From assembly GCA_002104905.1 (NCBI GenBank), contig MCFE01000158.1:62001-126000 (forward strand): a stretch of DNA of 64,000 bases, given 5' to 3'. Position numbers and translations under genes: made by a program. Source of the DNA: Basidiobolus meristosporus CBS 931.73. Its lineage: Eukaryota; Basidiobolomycota; Basidiobolomycetes; Basidiobolales; Basidiobolaceae. Positions 36,140-47,020 of this stretch are shown piece after piece; within the stretch, counting starts at the first letter, position 1; the number at the start of each line of letters is the position of its first letter. The notes under the pieces are model-generated. The model saw nothing but the letters and a program-made list of their open reading frames with translations. It was not told where the DNA came from and searched no databases.

Positions 36140-37079
36140 ATAAAGCAAGGAAAGCACTATTTTGAGCAACATAAGTAAGATTGAGTAAAATTACCAGTAA
36201 CTGTATCATACCACTGGCATCATGGTAGAAATTATAGTGCCAGATAGTGCCGTAGAGTGTCAGATTGATCCGGCACAATAAACAGGCTGGCACTATGTGG
36301 AACTATCCAACGGAACAAGTCTAATATATATATATATAGGAATTCACAAAAACAAGAGCCAAAGCACACCTATAATGGGAACAGAGTCCAGCAGATAGAA
36401 GGAATATGTTAGCTAAATACAAAAAATTCTTTACCAATATTCAGGAGGTATTCATGACAAGATTGGTGGTTACCAGGTGTATGTTTGCAAAATGTGATTG
36501 TTATCAGCAATACAAGATATATGGTAACTTTGAAAATATCAAACTAAAAAGCTATAAGGTTGAGGTTATAGATGTGTGTCAATTGTAGCAGTTGTTCATA
36601 TATACAGAGGTTAGTAAATAGGAGGCCATAGTTTTCAATGGTTTAGACAAAATGTGTAGTTCCCAAGATAATGGTGGGTAAGTTAATCATGAGGGGTGAT
36701 TTTACAGTGGAATATATGAATGGAGCAAGGGGACGTAGAGGGAGAAAGTATTGTTTTATTAAGTGGTACAGTAGCATTTTACAGAACTAGCTGTAGTCTG
36801 CCACACTGCTGTATATAGTGCCCACTTCTCCTCAGATAGAAGTAGAGCACATTAAGACTATCAGAATGCTGCACAATTGATTTCAAAAGACCACTTGAGC
36901 ACTGTCAAGCTTTCACCTTAGTTGGCAGTAAAAGCAGCAAAACAGCACCTCAATCCCAGCATAAGAATGTGTAAATGGCCAATAATGCCAAACTGCTGGC
37001 TTTATGATGAACTCATTGTTGGATCCTGACAGCTGTTCTAGACTAGATCAACCTGGGTGACCATTTTATTTTTCACAGG

Positions 37080-37375
37080 GAGTGAGGGCATTGTTTGAGT
37101 AAGAAAATAGTGAATAGGACAATGCAGCAATAGCAAATCAGCACACATGTATGGGAGGTGTTTGAGTGTTGGGATCAGAATGTAAGTGAATTAGCAGTGA
37201 ACAAATGAAAAACCGCTTAAGTATTGATGTGATGAAAAATTTGACCAGGCTTTTTGTAAAATATGGGGCCCAATGTTTTGTACACAGTCTTTGCATGGTA
37301 GCTTAATGGCATCACTATCTTAGCAATAGGATATAAAATCTGTGATGGCATATTGATGGGATTATCACAATTATT
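37080..37375 (+). repeat. E4 3' terminal fragment (third copy)
   Basis: Matches the reverse complement of about 23878-24150: the GTTGGGATCAGAA block, the CAGTCTTTGCATGGTA block, and the end GATGGCATATTGATGGGATTATCACA. It lies between CACTA copy 2 and a copia relic. Confidence 0.7.
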
Positions 37376-37770
37376 TTTCATTAGGAAGCTACAGAGATGG
37401 AGTACATGGCAGCCTGTGAGGCAGTAAGGAATAATGCAGTCAAGAAAGCTTTTCAAATATTTGGCCTTAATTCAAAAAGCCCCTGTTGCATTGATTTGGG
37501 ATAATTAAGGCTGCATACAAGTGTGTAGAAAACCAACCTTTCATGCCAGAACTAAGAGCATAGATACTAGACATCACTCATATGTAAAGCTTTTGATATC
37601 AACTTGGCCAACTTGACCCACCAGCTTATGGATGAAGTGATTGAAGATAGACTCACTAGGCCACAAGTAACAAATCATTTAATACATCTCAGATCATAAT
37701 AAGAATGAGGTTTTGTGATTATTGGTCTGATTAGGAGTAAAGTACAAGCTGGTAATATCACCCAAATACA
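37376..37770 (+). pseudogene. Copia RNase H relic
   Basis: Begins in the conserved TE.EYMAACEAV block, then KAFQIFGL and a ...CIQV..KPTFHARTK..DTRHH region, matching 47760-48000. Contains stops. Upstream pol is absent. Confidence 0.8.
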
Positions 37771-38074
37771 TGTTGCAAGAGTTTTGAAGATAATAAAGAT
37801 AACTGGGAGAGCTAGCATTTTATTTGATTTTCATATGGGTTTGGCAGAGCAAAATTTATAATACACTTAGGGCAGCTCCAGTAGCATATTTAAAAATTTC
37901 TGGCTGTTTGGATTACTTTGAGAATTCTGTTCCGCTTAGTTACTGATGTTATAGTGAATATATTTAGGTGGATCACAACAAATAACTTGCTCAGAGTTTT
38001 CTAAGAGTTGTATGTATTGACACAAGTGACTGTGTAAGAAAAATACAAAGGTGGAACTTCAAGCTTTTGCAACA
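37771..38074 (-). repeat. Copia LTR (304 bp)
   Basis: Perfect 8-bp terminal inversion TGTTGCAA/TTGCAACA and a short purine tract beside the right end. Confidence 0.8.
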
Positions 38075-38661
38075 CTCTCAATCAGCTCAATATTCATATT
38101 AGCTAATCCTGATGGAGATCAAAGATACTCCAGCTTGTATGCATTATAATAGTTTGGCATATACCCCTGCAAACATTTCATCTGTAAGTCAGTAACCTAA
38201 GTTAGCAAGGCTATTCTCTAGAGTAATATATAGGAAATGATCTCAGTAAACTTGCATAGTTCAAGTGTAAAAAGTAAGATATCAACATAATTGTATACAT
38301 TCTTCATTATTTAAAATAATGTGGCAGGGGGTTTTTGCCATAAGCCTGAGTCTCTGAAAAGCTTGCTGAGCCTCATTGCTTCCTTTGTAGCCTCAAGGGC
38401 TGCCATATACTCTGTTGCTGTGCTTAAAGCAATATAGCTGGTACTCTATCAAGTTCTACAAAGTTGCTCCTTTATAGTGAGGCAAGATGTAACCAGCAGC
38501 AGATCTTCTTTCCTTATATTTTGTCACCGGTCAGCTTCAAAGTAGCCCTCAGGATCCTGTTCTAAAACTTGATAGGTGTGCCCTAAGCATGTATCAGCAG
38601 CTCTGTGTAAGTATCTGTAAGTTACCTTAACTGCTGCATTATAATAAGATTATTAATTTGA

Positions 38662-38901
38662 TTAAGCTGGTAGACAACACCCACTGAATACACAATATCT
38701 GGAAACAAGAAGAGTCATAAAGTATTCTTCTTTGACTTCTTTATTTAAGTTATGCAGCTGTAGTAGCAGATCTTGAATGTAATATATAGAGTATGCACTT
38801 TCATGGATCAGATATCTTGCCATATCAATGATTGACCTGCTGGTATACTCTGACACTCCATTTTGCGGTGAGGAATAGGGTACTATAGTCTCTTGGCTCA
38901 T
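38662..38901 (-). pseudogene. Copia integrase fragment
   Basis: YSSPQNGVSEYTSRSI corresponds to the copia integrase catalytic Glu region (usually PQQNGVAERxN); the catalytic Glu is kept. A stop and frame change follow. Confidence 0.8.
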
Positions 38902-39288
38902 CCAGTGAGTTTTGCCGGTGCAGACAAAGAACTTTGCAGTAATTTGTCTACCATTGCCCTGGCATATTCCTACATTTGCTCACAGGCTTATCTTGCCATT
39001 AGTGCCCTTAGCCCCATGAGCTTAGACAGAGCTTCTTCCTTTCTTTACATGATAATTAAAGCTGATTTGTCCAAGCATTCATTGCCAAAGCACCAGTGCA
39101 TCTTCACTTATATTACTTATATTGACCTTGAGATTTAATGGAATGTAAGTTTAATCTGTTCAGATTTTGAGCATTATACCCAAAGCAATGTGAGCATCAT
39201 TTAGTTTTATGATTCTACATCCAAGATTACTATATTTGAGGCTGAGTCTCCATGCTGTTGTCTTCTTTAAGTCAATAGATTTGTGAGG

Positions 39289-40020
39289 GTCTTGGAGGTA
39301 TTGAAAGTGATTGGGAGAACAACTAGACTATAAGGCTTTCACTTGATATTTATTGATTGTAAAACAGCAATTAGACTTTTGCATGATTGTGGCATATCAA
39401 AACTGTAGAGAAGATCTAGGGAGCTCCCAACAACATGTGTGCAAAGTTTGGGGCTGTCTGGACAACTTTGAGAAGTTTCATGTTCAGGGTATTTGATATT
39501 CTGATGAAAATATTCTAGGTAAGTCCCAACAAGAAATTTGGTCATTATTTTGTGAGATTTGTAAGTAATGATCTAAGCAACTATGTCAGGTGAATACTCA
39601 GGTGCAAGTACAGATATATAAATTACTCCAACTCAACTAAACATTCAGACAGACTTGTCCTAATCTTGACCCAAAATATTTGAATCTGCCTCTAGCTAAT
39701 TGATTGGCAATTATGTCTGCAATTATATCTTCTGTAGAACAGTAAACTAAGTTAACTAAGCTATTTTCTATAGCTTCCTTTATGAAATGATGTCTAATAA
39801 CTATGTGCTCAGCTTTAGCATGAGAAGTTATATTTCTACCTGATTGTATACATCCTTGATTATCTGTATAGAAAGTAAGCATTTCTTGATATAAATATAA
39901 ATCTTCAATGAGCTTTCTTGAAAACATTGCTTTTTGTGAAGCTTCACAGGAAGTTGTATACTCTGCCTATGTTGTGGAAAGTGCACAGTAGATAGCTATC
40001 TTAAATTCCATGATATTACA
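39289..40020 (-). mobile_element. Copia 3' end relic: LTR plus RNase H
   Basis: 39289-39624 matches the 48115-48446 LTR in reverse, with the first 10 bases of the LTR lost. 39637-39927 encodes the RNase H C-terminus (YTDNQGCIQ, IVIRHHFIKEAIE, DIIANQLARGRF). The rest is deleted. Confidence 0.8.
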
Positions 40021-40048
40021 CTTTACAGTGAAGAAAGGTTGTTACAAG

Positions 40049-40416
40049 TGTTATGATCTACCGCTTAAATGTTTAGGCTAGATCAATATTTGGTCAAATC
40101 AATTACTTTTATGTTTAGCCTTTCAGTACATCAGTGTTATCTATCAGATCAGTAGCATTAGTCAGCAAATTAATCAGCAGATCCTTATCAGACAGAAATA
40201 GATATATTAAGTAGGATCTTATTGGGTGATGATGATGCAATCAAATGAGTCATCAGCCACAGCCTACATTAGGCAATACAACTAGTCAGCAATTAATTGG
40301 GCAAAATACATATAAGAAGCTGCTGGAACCTCAATAAAAATCAGGTCAAGTTTTAGCAAATACAATACTAGCTAAACTCTCCATTCCTCTACAACTCTTA
40401 TACCAAGGCCATAACA
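40049..40416 (+). repeat. G1-family LTR, plus orientation
   Basis: 368 bp, starts TGTTATGATC and ends GGCCATAACA, followed directly by a TTGGTAGCAACAATA primer-binding site, so it is a 5' LTR. Confidence 0.92.
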
Positions 40417-41027
40417 TTGGTAGCAACAATAACCAGAAACCTCTCTTGCAAAGAAAGAAGAAGCCTCCCTCAAGATCTCAGAGAATCAATAATGGAAGAA
40501 TGCAATGCAGCAAACCCTGGCCCAATAGCAACAGTTACTTCAGATCTTTAGCCAGCAACAACAAGGAATGACTACCATGGCCCAAAGCCAGCCAAACCCT
40601 GTCAAGAACAGCTTTAGTGTGGAGGTCAACCAGTACCATGGTAGAGTCGATGCAAACCTGGGAACTTGGTTTGTCCCAATTGAAGAAGCTTTAAGGCTAA
40701 GGGAATTGCTCCAGAAAGCAAGTTAAATTATGCAGCCTCTTACCTGGCAGATGCAGCTTCACAGTGGCACCTCAACAAGATCAGGTCAGCCACCATGATG
40801 GGATGCTCTACAATCCCTACCTGGGACTAGTTGGTGTAGGAAATTCAGGATGATTTTGAACCTCCACAGCAGCAGACACTACTAAGAAGAAAGTTGAAGA
40901 TACTCAGACAGAAAGGAATGGTCCAAGAGTATGTATATGAATATAGATGTCTACTTGGACAACTTGAAAGAATGGACCCTGTGGATCAAGTGGAATACCT
41001 TATTGATGAGTAGAAACACAGAACTTG
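40417..41027 (+). pseudogene. Ty3 gag fragment (G5)
   Basis: Matches G1 gag codon by codon from the leader to just past LERMDPVDQVEYLID. The start ATG is lost (ATC) and there are stops. It has GGA and CTTGG where G1 has TGA and a 1-bp loss, which reveals the ancestral states. It joins abruptly at 41027 to an LTR in the other orientation. Confidence 0.9.
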
Positions 41028-41394
41028 AGTTACAAGTCTTGGTATAAGAGTTGTAGAGGAATAGGGAGTTTAGCTGGTGTTGTATTCACTAAAACTTGAA
41101 CTGATCTTTATGGTGGTTCCAGCAGCTCCTTATATACATTTTGCCAGATCAATTGCTGACTAATTGTATATCCTAATGTAGGCTGTGGCTGATGACTCAT
41201 TTGATTGCATCATCATCACCCAATCAGATCCTACCTAATATATCTATTTCTGTCCAGTAAGGACCTGCTGACTCATTTGCTGACTAATACTACTGATTTG
41301 ATAGATAATAGTGACATACTGATAAGTTAAGCATATAACTAATTGATTTGACTAAAAGCTGATCTAACTCAAAAATCCAAGTGGTAGATCACAA
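41028..41394 (-). repeat. G2 3' LTR
   Basis: Same family as the G1 LTRs. Terminal TG is mutated at the left end (reads AGTTACAAG). Confidence 0.88.
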
Positions 41395-41403
41395 AATTCT
41401 CCC

Positions 41404-42640
41404 CTACCAAAGTTGAGAGGGTTCTCCTGAATCTCTTTTCTTGTGATACCAATATCTTGATGGTTCAGTATTATCAGCAAGTCTTGCAAGCTTGAGTCTG
41501 TCCCTATGTACTAAGTCTTCCCAGATACTGCCTTGTTTGTCCACTAGTTGTAAGTTGCAAATGGACATTCTCTGATGATCTTGAATGGTCCTGTCCATTG
41601 TGGCTCAAACTTCTTCTAGGTGCAGTTTCTTGGCAATACAAAGTTCCTAACTGTCAATGCTTCTGGTGCTATAGTTTTTAAATCTCTGCTTAATCTTTTC
41701 TGCACTTTGAGATACGTTGGTCTGTGCCTCTTGACATCTTTGTTCCAGTTGCTGGTGTCAATTTGGCTGACTGAGTTCATCTTCTAAGGTGTCTGTAAGC
41801 TTTGGTTGTGTGAGATCTCCTGGAATCCTTGGTTCACATCCATACACTAAGTCCAATGGTAATTCTTGGGAGGTGTTGTGAACTCTGACTCTGCATGCAA
41901 AGAGTACTTGGTCTATATACTCATCCCATCTACTGACAACTCCATTTGCATACTTGGTCAGCATTTTTCCAAATAAGCCATTAAACCATTCAGTGACTCC
42001 ATTAGTTCCGGGGTGATATGCCAAGGTTTTCCAGTGATTGATATGCTGCATTTCCAGGTAAGCTTCCAATGTCTTTGCCATAAAGTTTGCACCTCTGTTG
42101 GATAGAATCTATACATGGCATCCAAACCTCATAAGGATCTTGTGGTAGATGAAACTTACAACTTCATTTTCACTGACTATAGGTGCAGCTTTAGCCACTG
42201 GCCATTTAGTGGCATGGACAATTGCTACTAGGATCCAACAGTTGCATTTCCTGGTAGTTGGCAGTCTTCCAATTAAGTCAATACCCCGTTTTTTAAATGG
42301 TCTTACAGGCTCTAAGAAAAGAGTATGGCAATTCTCTGTGGTTGGCCTTGGTAGATATGGTAATTTGGGCATGTTTTCACTAGCTTCTCAATGGCATGTT
42401 TCATTCTGGGCCACCATACTCTGGCTTTCATAAGGCTATAGGTCCATATCCATTGTGTAGCTTATGTATTAAATCCAGGCAAGCAACATAAGGGCAATTA
42501 GGCAATAGGGCTTCCATCAACAACTTGATAGAGTGTTTCATCCTATACTACAAATTTGTTGGCTTTATCCCAGATTATCTTCTTGATATTTTCATCCACC
42601 TCATCAGGAAAGGCTTGGTCCTCCAAGTACTTTGGTAATA
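41404..42640 (-). pseudogene. G2 integrase relic
   Basis: Pieces 41404-41598, 41758-42081 and 42109-42372 match the G1 integrase: RGIDLIGRLP, MAKTLEAYLEMQ, NGVTEWFNGL (Glu kept), YGCEPRIPGDL, and the TEPSRYWYHK tail. Small indels separate the frames. Confidence 0.9.
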
Positions 42641-42647
42641 GGCTAGG

Positions 42648-44410
42648 TCAATCTGATTCATGCACCAAGTTGAGTTGTGCAACTTGCTCTAATCTTGGTA
42701 AGGCATCAGCAACTGTGTTGCTTTTTCCAGGGCAGTTAACAATCTCCAAATCAAATTGCTGAATATATTCACTCCATCTTGTCATTCTTCTACAGAGTAC
42801 TTTCTGAGTAAATATATGCTTGAGGGAGGAATGATCAGTCTTCACAGTGGATTTGACTCCTTCAATATAGCATCTCCATGTCTTCAAACAGTGTATTATA
42901 GCACGCATCTCCTTCTCATGCACTGGATAGTTTTGTTCTGCTGAGTTCAGTTTCTTGGATTCAAAGGCAATGAGGTGGTCCTTTCCCTTCTGTTCTTGGC
43001 TCAACACTCCACCAATTGCATAATCTGAAGCATCTGTGCACAAAGTGAACTCTTTTCTAAAGTCAGGTATTCTTAAGCTTGGTAATGTAGCAAGTTCTTT
43101 CTTGAGCATCTGGAAGGCAGTGTCACAAGCTATGTCTCACTTGTAGGTTTTGTCTTTCTTGAGGATACCGGTTAAAGGGGCTGCAACACTTGCAAAGACT
43201 TGACAAATCTCCAATAATAGAAAACCACTTGAAGGAATGATCTGAGCTCTGATATGCTATGGGGCTGCTTCAGGTTCTTGATAACTTCAGCCTTCTTAGG
43301 ATCTAAGGTTACTCCTGTGCCAGTCACTATGTGTCCCAGATATTCAACGTGTTCCTTGAAGAATTCACACTTGGCTAGCTTGACATATAGTTTGCTCTCT
43401 ATTAGATTCTTCAAGACCTTTTCAGTGTGTACCAAGTGATCCTCTACTGTCTTGCTGTATATCAATATATCATTTAGGTAGATTATCACTTACTTGTCTA
43501 AGTACTCCTGGCAGACAGTCTGCATCAGGGTCATGAATGTTGCAGGGGCATTGGTGAGGCCAAAACTCATGACTAAGTACTTGTAATGTCCATAGCTAGT
43601 CCTGAATGCTGTCTTAGGGATGTCTTCTGGCTTCACCCTAATCTGGTAGTATCCTGACATGAGGTCAATCTTGCTGAAAATAGTGGCTCCATGGAGCTGG
43701 TCCAAAAGCTCATCAATCCAAGGTATGGGGTACTTATTCTTCACAGTGACTGAGTTGAGGGCTCTGTAGTCAATGCACATCCTAAGTGTTCCTTCCTTCT
43801 TCTTCACAAAAAGGACTGGTGCTCCCCAAGGTGACCTGCTGAGACTGATATATCCTTGCTCCAGTAACTGATCTATTTGTCTCTTCATCTCTTCTAACTC
43901 CAATGGACTCATTCTGTAAGGTGTCTTACTCACTGGAGGGCTATCTCCTGTTTCAATGGCATGATCCACATCTCTGACTGGTGGTAGGCTTATAAGCTCA
44001 TATGGAAATGCATCTGAATATTCTCTTAAAAGAGTCTGGACCTGCTGGGGTACTAGAGTAGAGGAATCCTCCCATAATACTGCCATGAGGAACATCTGGG
44101 TGCCTTTTCCTAGTGCTCTACAGAACTGTGTCTTGCTAAGTTCACCTGTTTCACACACACTAGAATTGACCAAGTTAAAATCCAGTCTGGCAGGTAATAG
44201 CTGATAGGTCTTGTAGTCCTTCTGGATCTGAGTAGCATGGGTTCACCAGTTGATTGATGGATTACAACACATAGCCAGGTTTTTCCAAGTACAGGGTCAA
44301 ACTTGCAGTTCCCAAATATATAGACCTGTAGATCCACTTTGTAGTCATAGATTTTCATCCTTACTGGCAGAGTAATACAGTTGACTATGTAAGAGTTCCC
44401 ATCAGCTGTT
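42648..44410 (-). pseudogene. G2 protease end, RT and RNase H relic
   Basis: RT pieces at 44173-43490 and 43489-43172 keep [13 protein letters not shown], but a TAA splits them before the catalytic box, which reads YLND instead of YxDD. RNase H (43109-42648) keeps TDASDYAIGG and the KEMRAI helix. The frame ends at the same TGA codon as in G1, after LVHES(D/H). Confidence 0.92.
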
Positions 44411-44634
44411 CTCAAGACCCAGTAACTTTGGAATCCTATGAAGTTGAAGCTATTGTGGACCATGATGGAGAAGAGCCAAATTGCCTTTATTTAGTCAAGT
44501 GGAAAGGCTATGATGCCAAACACAACACCTGGGAACCTTACACCAACTTTGATGATGTTGCCATTATTGATCAGTATTGGAGCCGCAGAGGAACCCAGAA
44601 GGTATCAAAAAACTCCTCTTCCGGAGGGAAATGA
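44411..44634 (+). pseudogene. Chromodomain at a chromovirus integrase end
   Basis: YEVEAIVDHD, YLVKWKGYDAKHNTWEP and FDDVAIIDQYW form a complete chromodomain with its aromatic cage positions (Y, W, W/Y). Chromodomains at this position are typical of chromoviral Ty3 integrases and direct insertion to modified histones. The rest of the element is absent: the sequence begins at the junction with G2. Confidence 0.88.
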
Positions 44635-45254
44635 TGTTGTGCATCAACATTTAAAACTTAGCCAATTTTACCCCATTTGAAAATCTAGTACCCTAACTGA
44701 TTTTCCCTAACCCAAACATAACAAATCCCAGTTACAGTTTATTTTATCCCACCTCAGAATCTATTTTTAGCTATCACACCTGATCTATTTTCAAATGGTC
44801 ATTACGTTATCAACCTATCTGTCAAGCCTTCCCAGGTGATTAGTCATCTGAGATCTATCCAACCACTGTGTAGTTGCCAAGACATCAGTTGATTGATGAT
44901 GTAATTTTCATTTATCTTATGCACCTATGAATACCCAAATTGATTTCAATCAATCCAGTCCCTTGGCGCTTACTAATTCAACTTGATCAGAAAAGTATAA
45001 ATAAAGTTTACTGAACCTTTTGGTTTAGTGTGTGTCTCAACAAAATTAAGATTCTGTCTCAGCAAAAATAAGAGTCCAACAATTCCGTTCTAGTTTCTAT
45101 CCAAGCCTAGTATATCTAGCACTCCAAAGAACACCAAGCCTAGCCTGCCTAGCAAACAAATATCATTGTCTTTATAGCCAACCCAGCTATATCCAAGACC
45201 AATATTAGATCAGAATCTTTCTGCTAATATTTCCGCCACTCTCTGACAATTCTA
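44635..45254 (+). repeat. Probable chromovirus 3' LTR
   Basis: Follows the chromodomain and a GGAGGGAAATGA purine tract. Starts TGTTGTGCATC, contains TATAAATAAAG at 44997, and may end ...TTCTAACA at 45254. No partner LTR is present, so the limits are tentative. Confidence 0.55.
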
Positions 45255-45259
45255 ACATT

Positions 45260-47020
45260 CCGCACTTAATTGTCCCTTTGGTTCAGTTAAACCATTCAAG
45301 AGTTTTATTACACTTTCTTTTGAATACAACAAACATACAAAAGTCAGCATGTAATTGCAGCAAAGCTGGCAAGCTATAAGCCATTTACCAGAATATGGTG
45401 TTAATTGAAAACCAGTGATACTAAAGAAGGAAGGAATCTATGGGAGCAAAAGCTTTCCACTAGGAGCAATGCATTTGCTCTTCAACACATAACTATACTA
45501 TTGACAAAGTTGCACTTGGGGTATTTCAAGCTGAATGTGCCCCCCAAGATAATGGAGAAATTCAAAAGAATTTGCAAGCAATTATGTAGTATCTGCTACC
45601 TAAAGTATTTCTCACAAGCTCCAATGAATATTCATATGCATGTACCACAATACAAACACCAGGACTGGATGAGCTGGATATGTATAGATTCAAGTGGCCT
45701 TCTGAAGCAGTCTCCACCAAGAGTACATTGGAAGCATTGGAAGTCATATGTTGACATTAACAGAATATTTATTCAGAGGTGGATCACAACTGCCAACTTG
45801 ACACATCTACAGCTTTTATGCAGGGAGTGTGTGTTGGGATATGAGTGTCTGTATTCCAAGCATAAAGCTGAACATGTAGATCTGTGCTGCTACTGCATCC
45901 ATTCCTTACCTCATCTTGCTTGTTGTGTGGAGAATATTGGCCCATGCTGCACCATTTAGGAGTTTCCTATGGAGTAGATATGCTGGGAAATAGGAAGACA
46001 AGTCAAGTAGCAAGCACTACCATATCCCAATCTCATCAAGCATATTATCTTCAAGTCCATCATGGATATGATGAGCTGGCATGTGGAGGATGGCCAGGAA
46101 GAGTTGGAGAATACTGAGGACAGATGTGCATGTAGAGACACCTATGTCTTTGACATTAAGAAGCTAAGCAGCCCCAATGTGTGGGTAGTTAGTTAGCAAT
46201 GCAAGGTTGGGTTGGATGTAACAAGCAGCTAATATTTATCAGGCCAACTTTACAACAGTATGGCAGGTTTCTCCTGGATACAAGTCAATTTCTACACAAT
46301 TCAATATGGAATTCATACAAGCAAGAGTTAAAGTGCACCTATAGGGGAGACTTGAACTCAGCAGGGTGAAGAAATACATTGGCAAGGCACCAAAATGTTT
46401 TCCAAGGATATTAAAGAGGTATTCATGACCAAGTGGTAGCAACCTGGTAAATGTTTGCAAGATGTATATGTTACCAGCAATACAGGGTATATGGTAACTT
46501 TGCAAGTATCACACCAACAAGTCATAAAGTTGAGGTGATAGAAGCATGTCTATTACAGCAGGTGTGCATGTATGTAGTAGTTGGTAAGCTGGAGGCCATA
46601 GCTTTTTTGACTCATACTATATGTGGAATACTCATAGTAGCAGTGGGTAAGCAAAGTCTTGGGATGATTCTATAATAGAATAAATGAATGACCCAAGTGA
46701 ATGTGGCAATAGGAAATACCATTTGGCAAATTGGTATAGTAGCATTATACAATACTAGCTGTAGGGCACTGTACTGCCATTATAATGGCCACAGATGTCC
46801 ACATCAAGGCCATCAAATTCCTGTTGAAGAACTTCCCAAACATCAAGTATATTTACTAAGCTTTGCAGTAGTATCTGCAAAAACTGTCACAATCCCATTA
46901 TAACATTGTGAGGAGGGTCAATAATTTCAAGTTGCAGGCATTATGATGGCCTTATTGTGGGATTTTGGTGGCTGATCTGGATTAGATCCACCTTTGGGAC
47001 CAAGATATATTTCATATGGT
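45260..47020 (+). mobile_element. CACTA-like element, copy 3, truncated
   Basis: Colinear with the C-terminal two thirds of copies 1 and 2. The start is cut by the chromovirus LTR and the end by a copia relic. It provides the empty site for the 211-bp MITE and the uninterrupted version of the Harbinger C target. Confidence 0.72.
45405..45959 (+). pseudogene. CACTA transposase C-terminal region, longest open piece (184 codons)
   Basis: Has LWEQKLSTRSNAFALQ, LLTKLHLGYFKLN, and Cys/His-rich stretches (CRECVLGYECLYSKHKAEH, LCCYC). Matches copies 1 and 2 but lacks the Transposase_21 start. The Cys-rich end may bind metal. Confidence 0.6.

Larger units (their letters stand above)
32905..36322. mobile_element. 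Harbinger-like element, copy C (3418 bp), least decayed
   Basis: Ends AGACTTGTTCCATTG and CAACGGAACAAGTCT, flanked by AAT on both sides (32902-32904, 36323-36325). Layout: about 740 bp noncoding left tail, partner gene (minus), about 360 bp divergent promoter, transposase (plus), 183 bp right tail with GTGCCA repeats. It retains many CpGs that copy B has lost, so it is the youngest or least methylated copy. The only coding lesion I see is one TGA in the partner. Confidence 0.95.
31044..37079 (+). mobile_element. CACTA-like element, copy 2, split by Harbinger C
   Basis: 31044-32904 and 36323-37079 join into one degenerate Transposase_21-type element colinear with copies 1 and 3: CWPLMLINQNLL with VSGPKLPSNL (about 31380-31500), then GDTLAISKIA and SGHNGWYG (about 31575-31650), then TKLCIGHFKLIEPSE (about 31910), and after Harbinger C the VYGNFENI-like block (about 36510) and VEVID block. 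A 211-bp MITE is also nested. Stops and frameshifts abound. Confidence 0.72.
37771..39180 (-). mobile_element. Copia element relic with 3' LTR
   Basis: The LTR at 37771-38074 (304 bp, TGTTGCAA...TTGCAACA) is followed, reading leftwards from the right, by RNase H (about 38340-38450: the complement encodes an EYMAA-like box) and an integrase end (PYSSPQNGVSEYTSRSIIDMARYLI at 38900-38800; further degraded integrase to about 39180). RT is missing. Confidence 0.78.
41028..44410 (-). mobile_element. Ty3/gypsy element G2, 3' part, minus strand
   Basis: LTR 41028-41394, polypurine complement at 41397, then integrase, RNase H, RT and part of protease, broken by many frameshifts. It stops at 44410 inside the protease region, where it meets an unrelated chromovirus piece. 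With 40049-41027 it would form one element if the 3' part were flipped. Confidence 0.9.
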
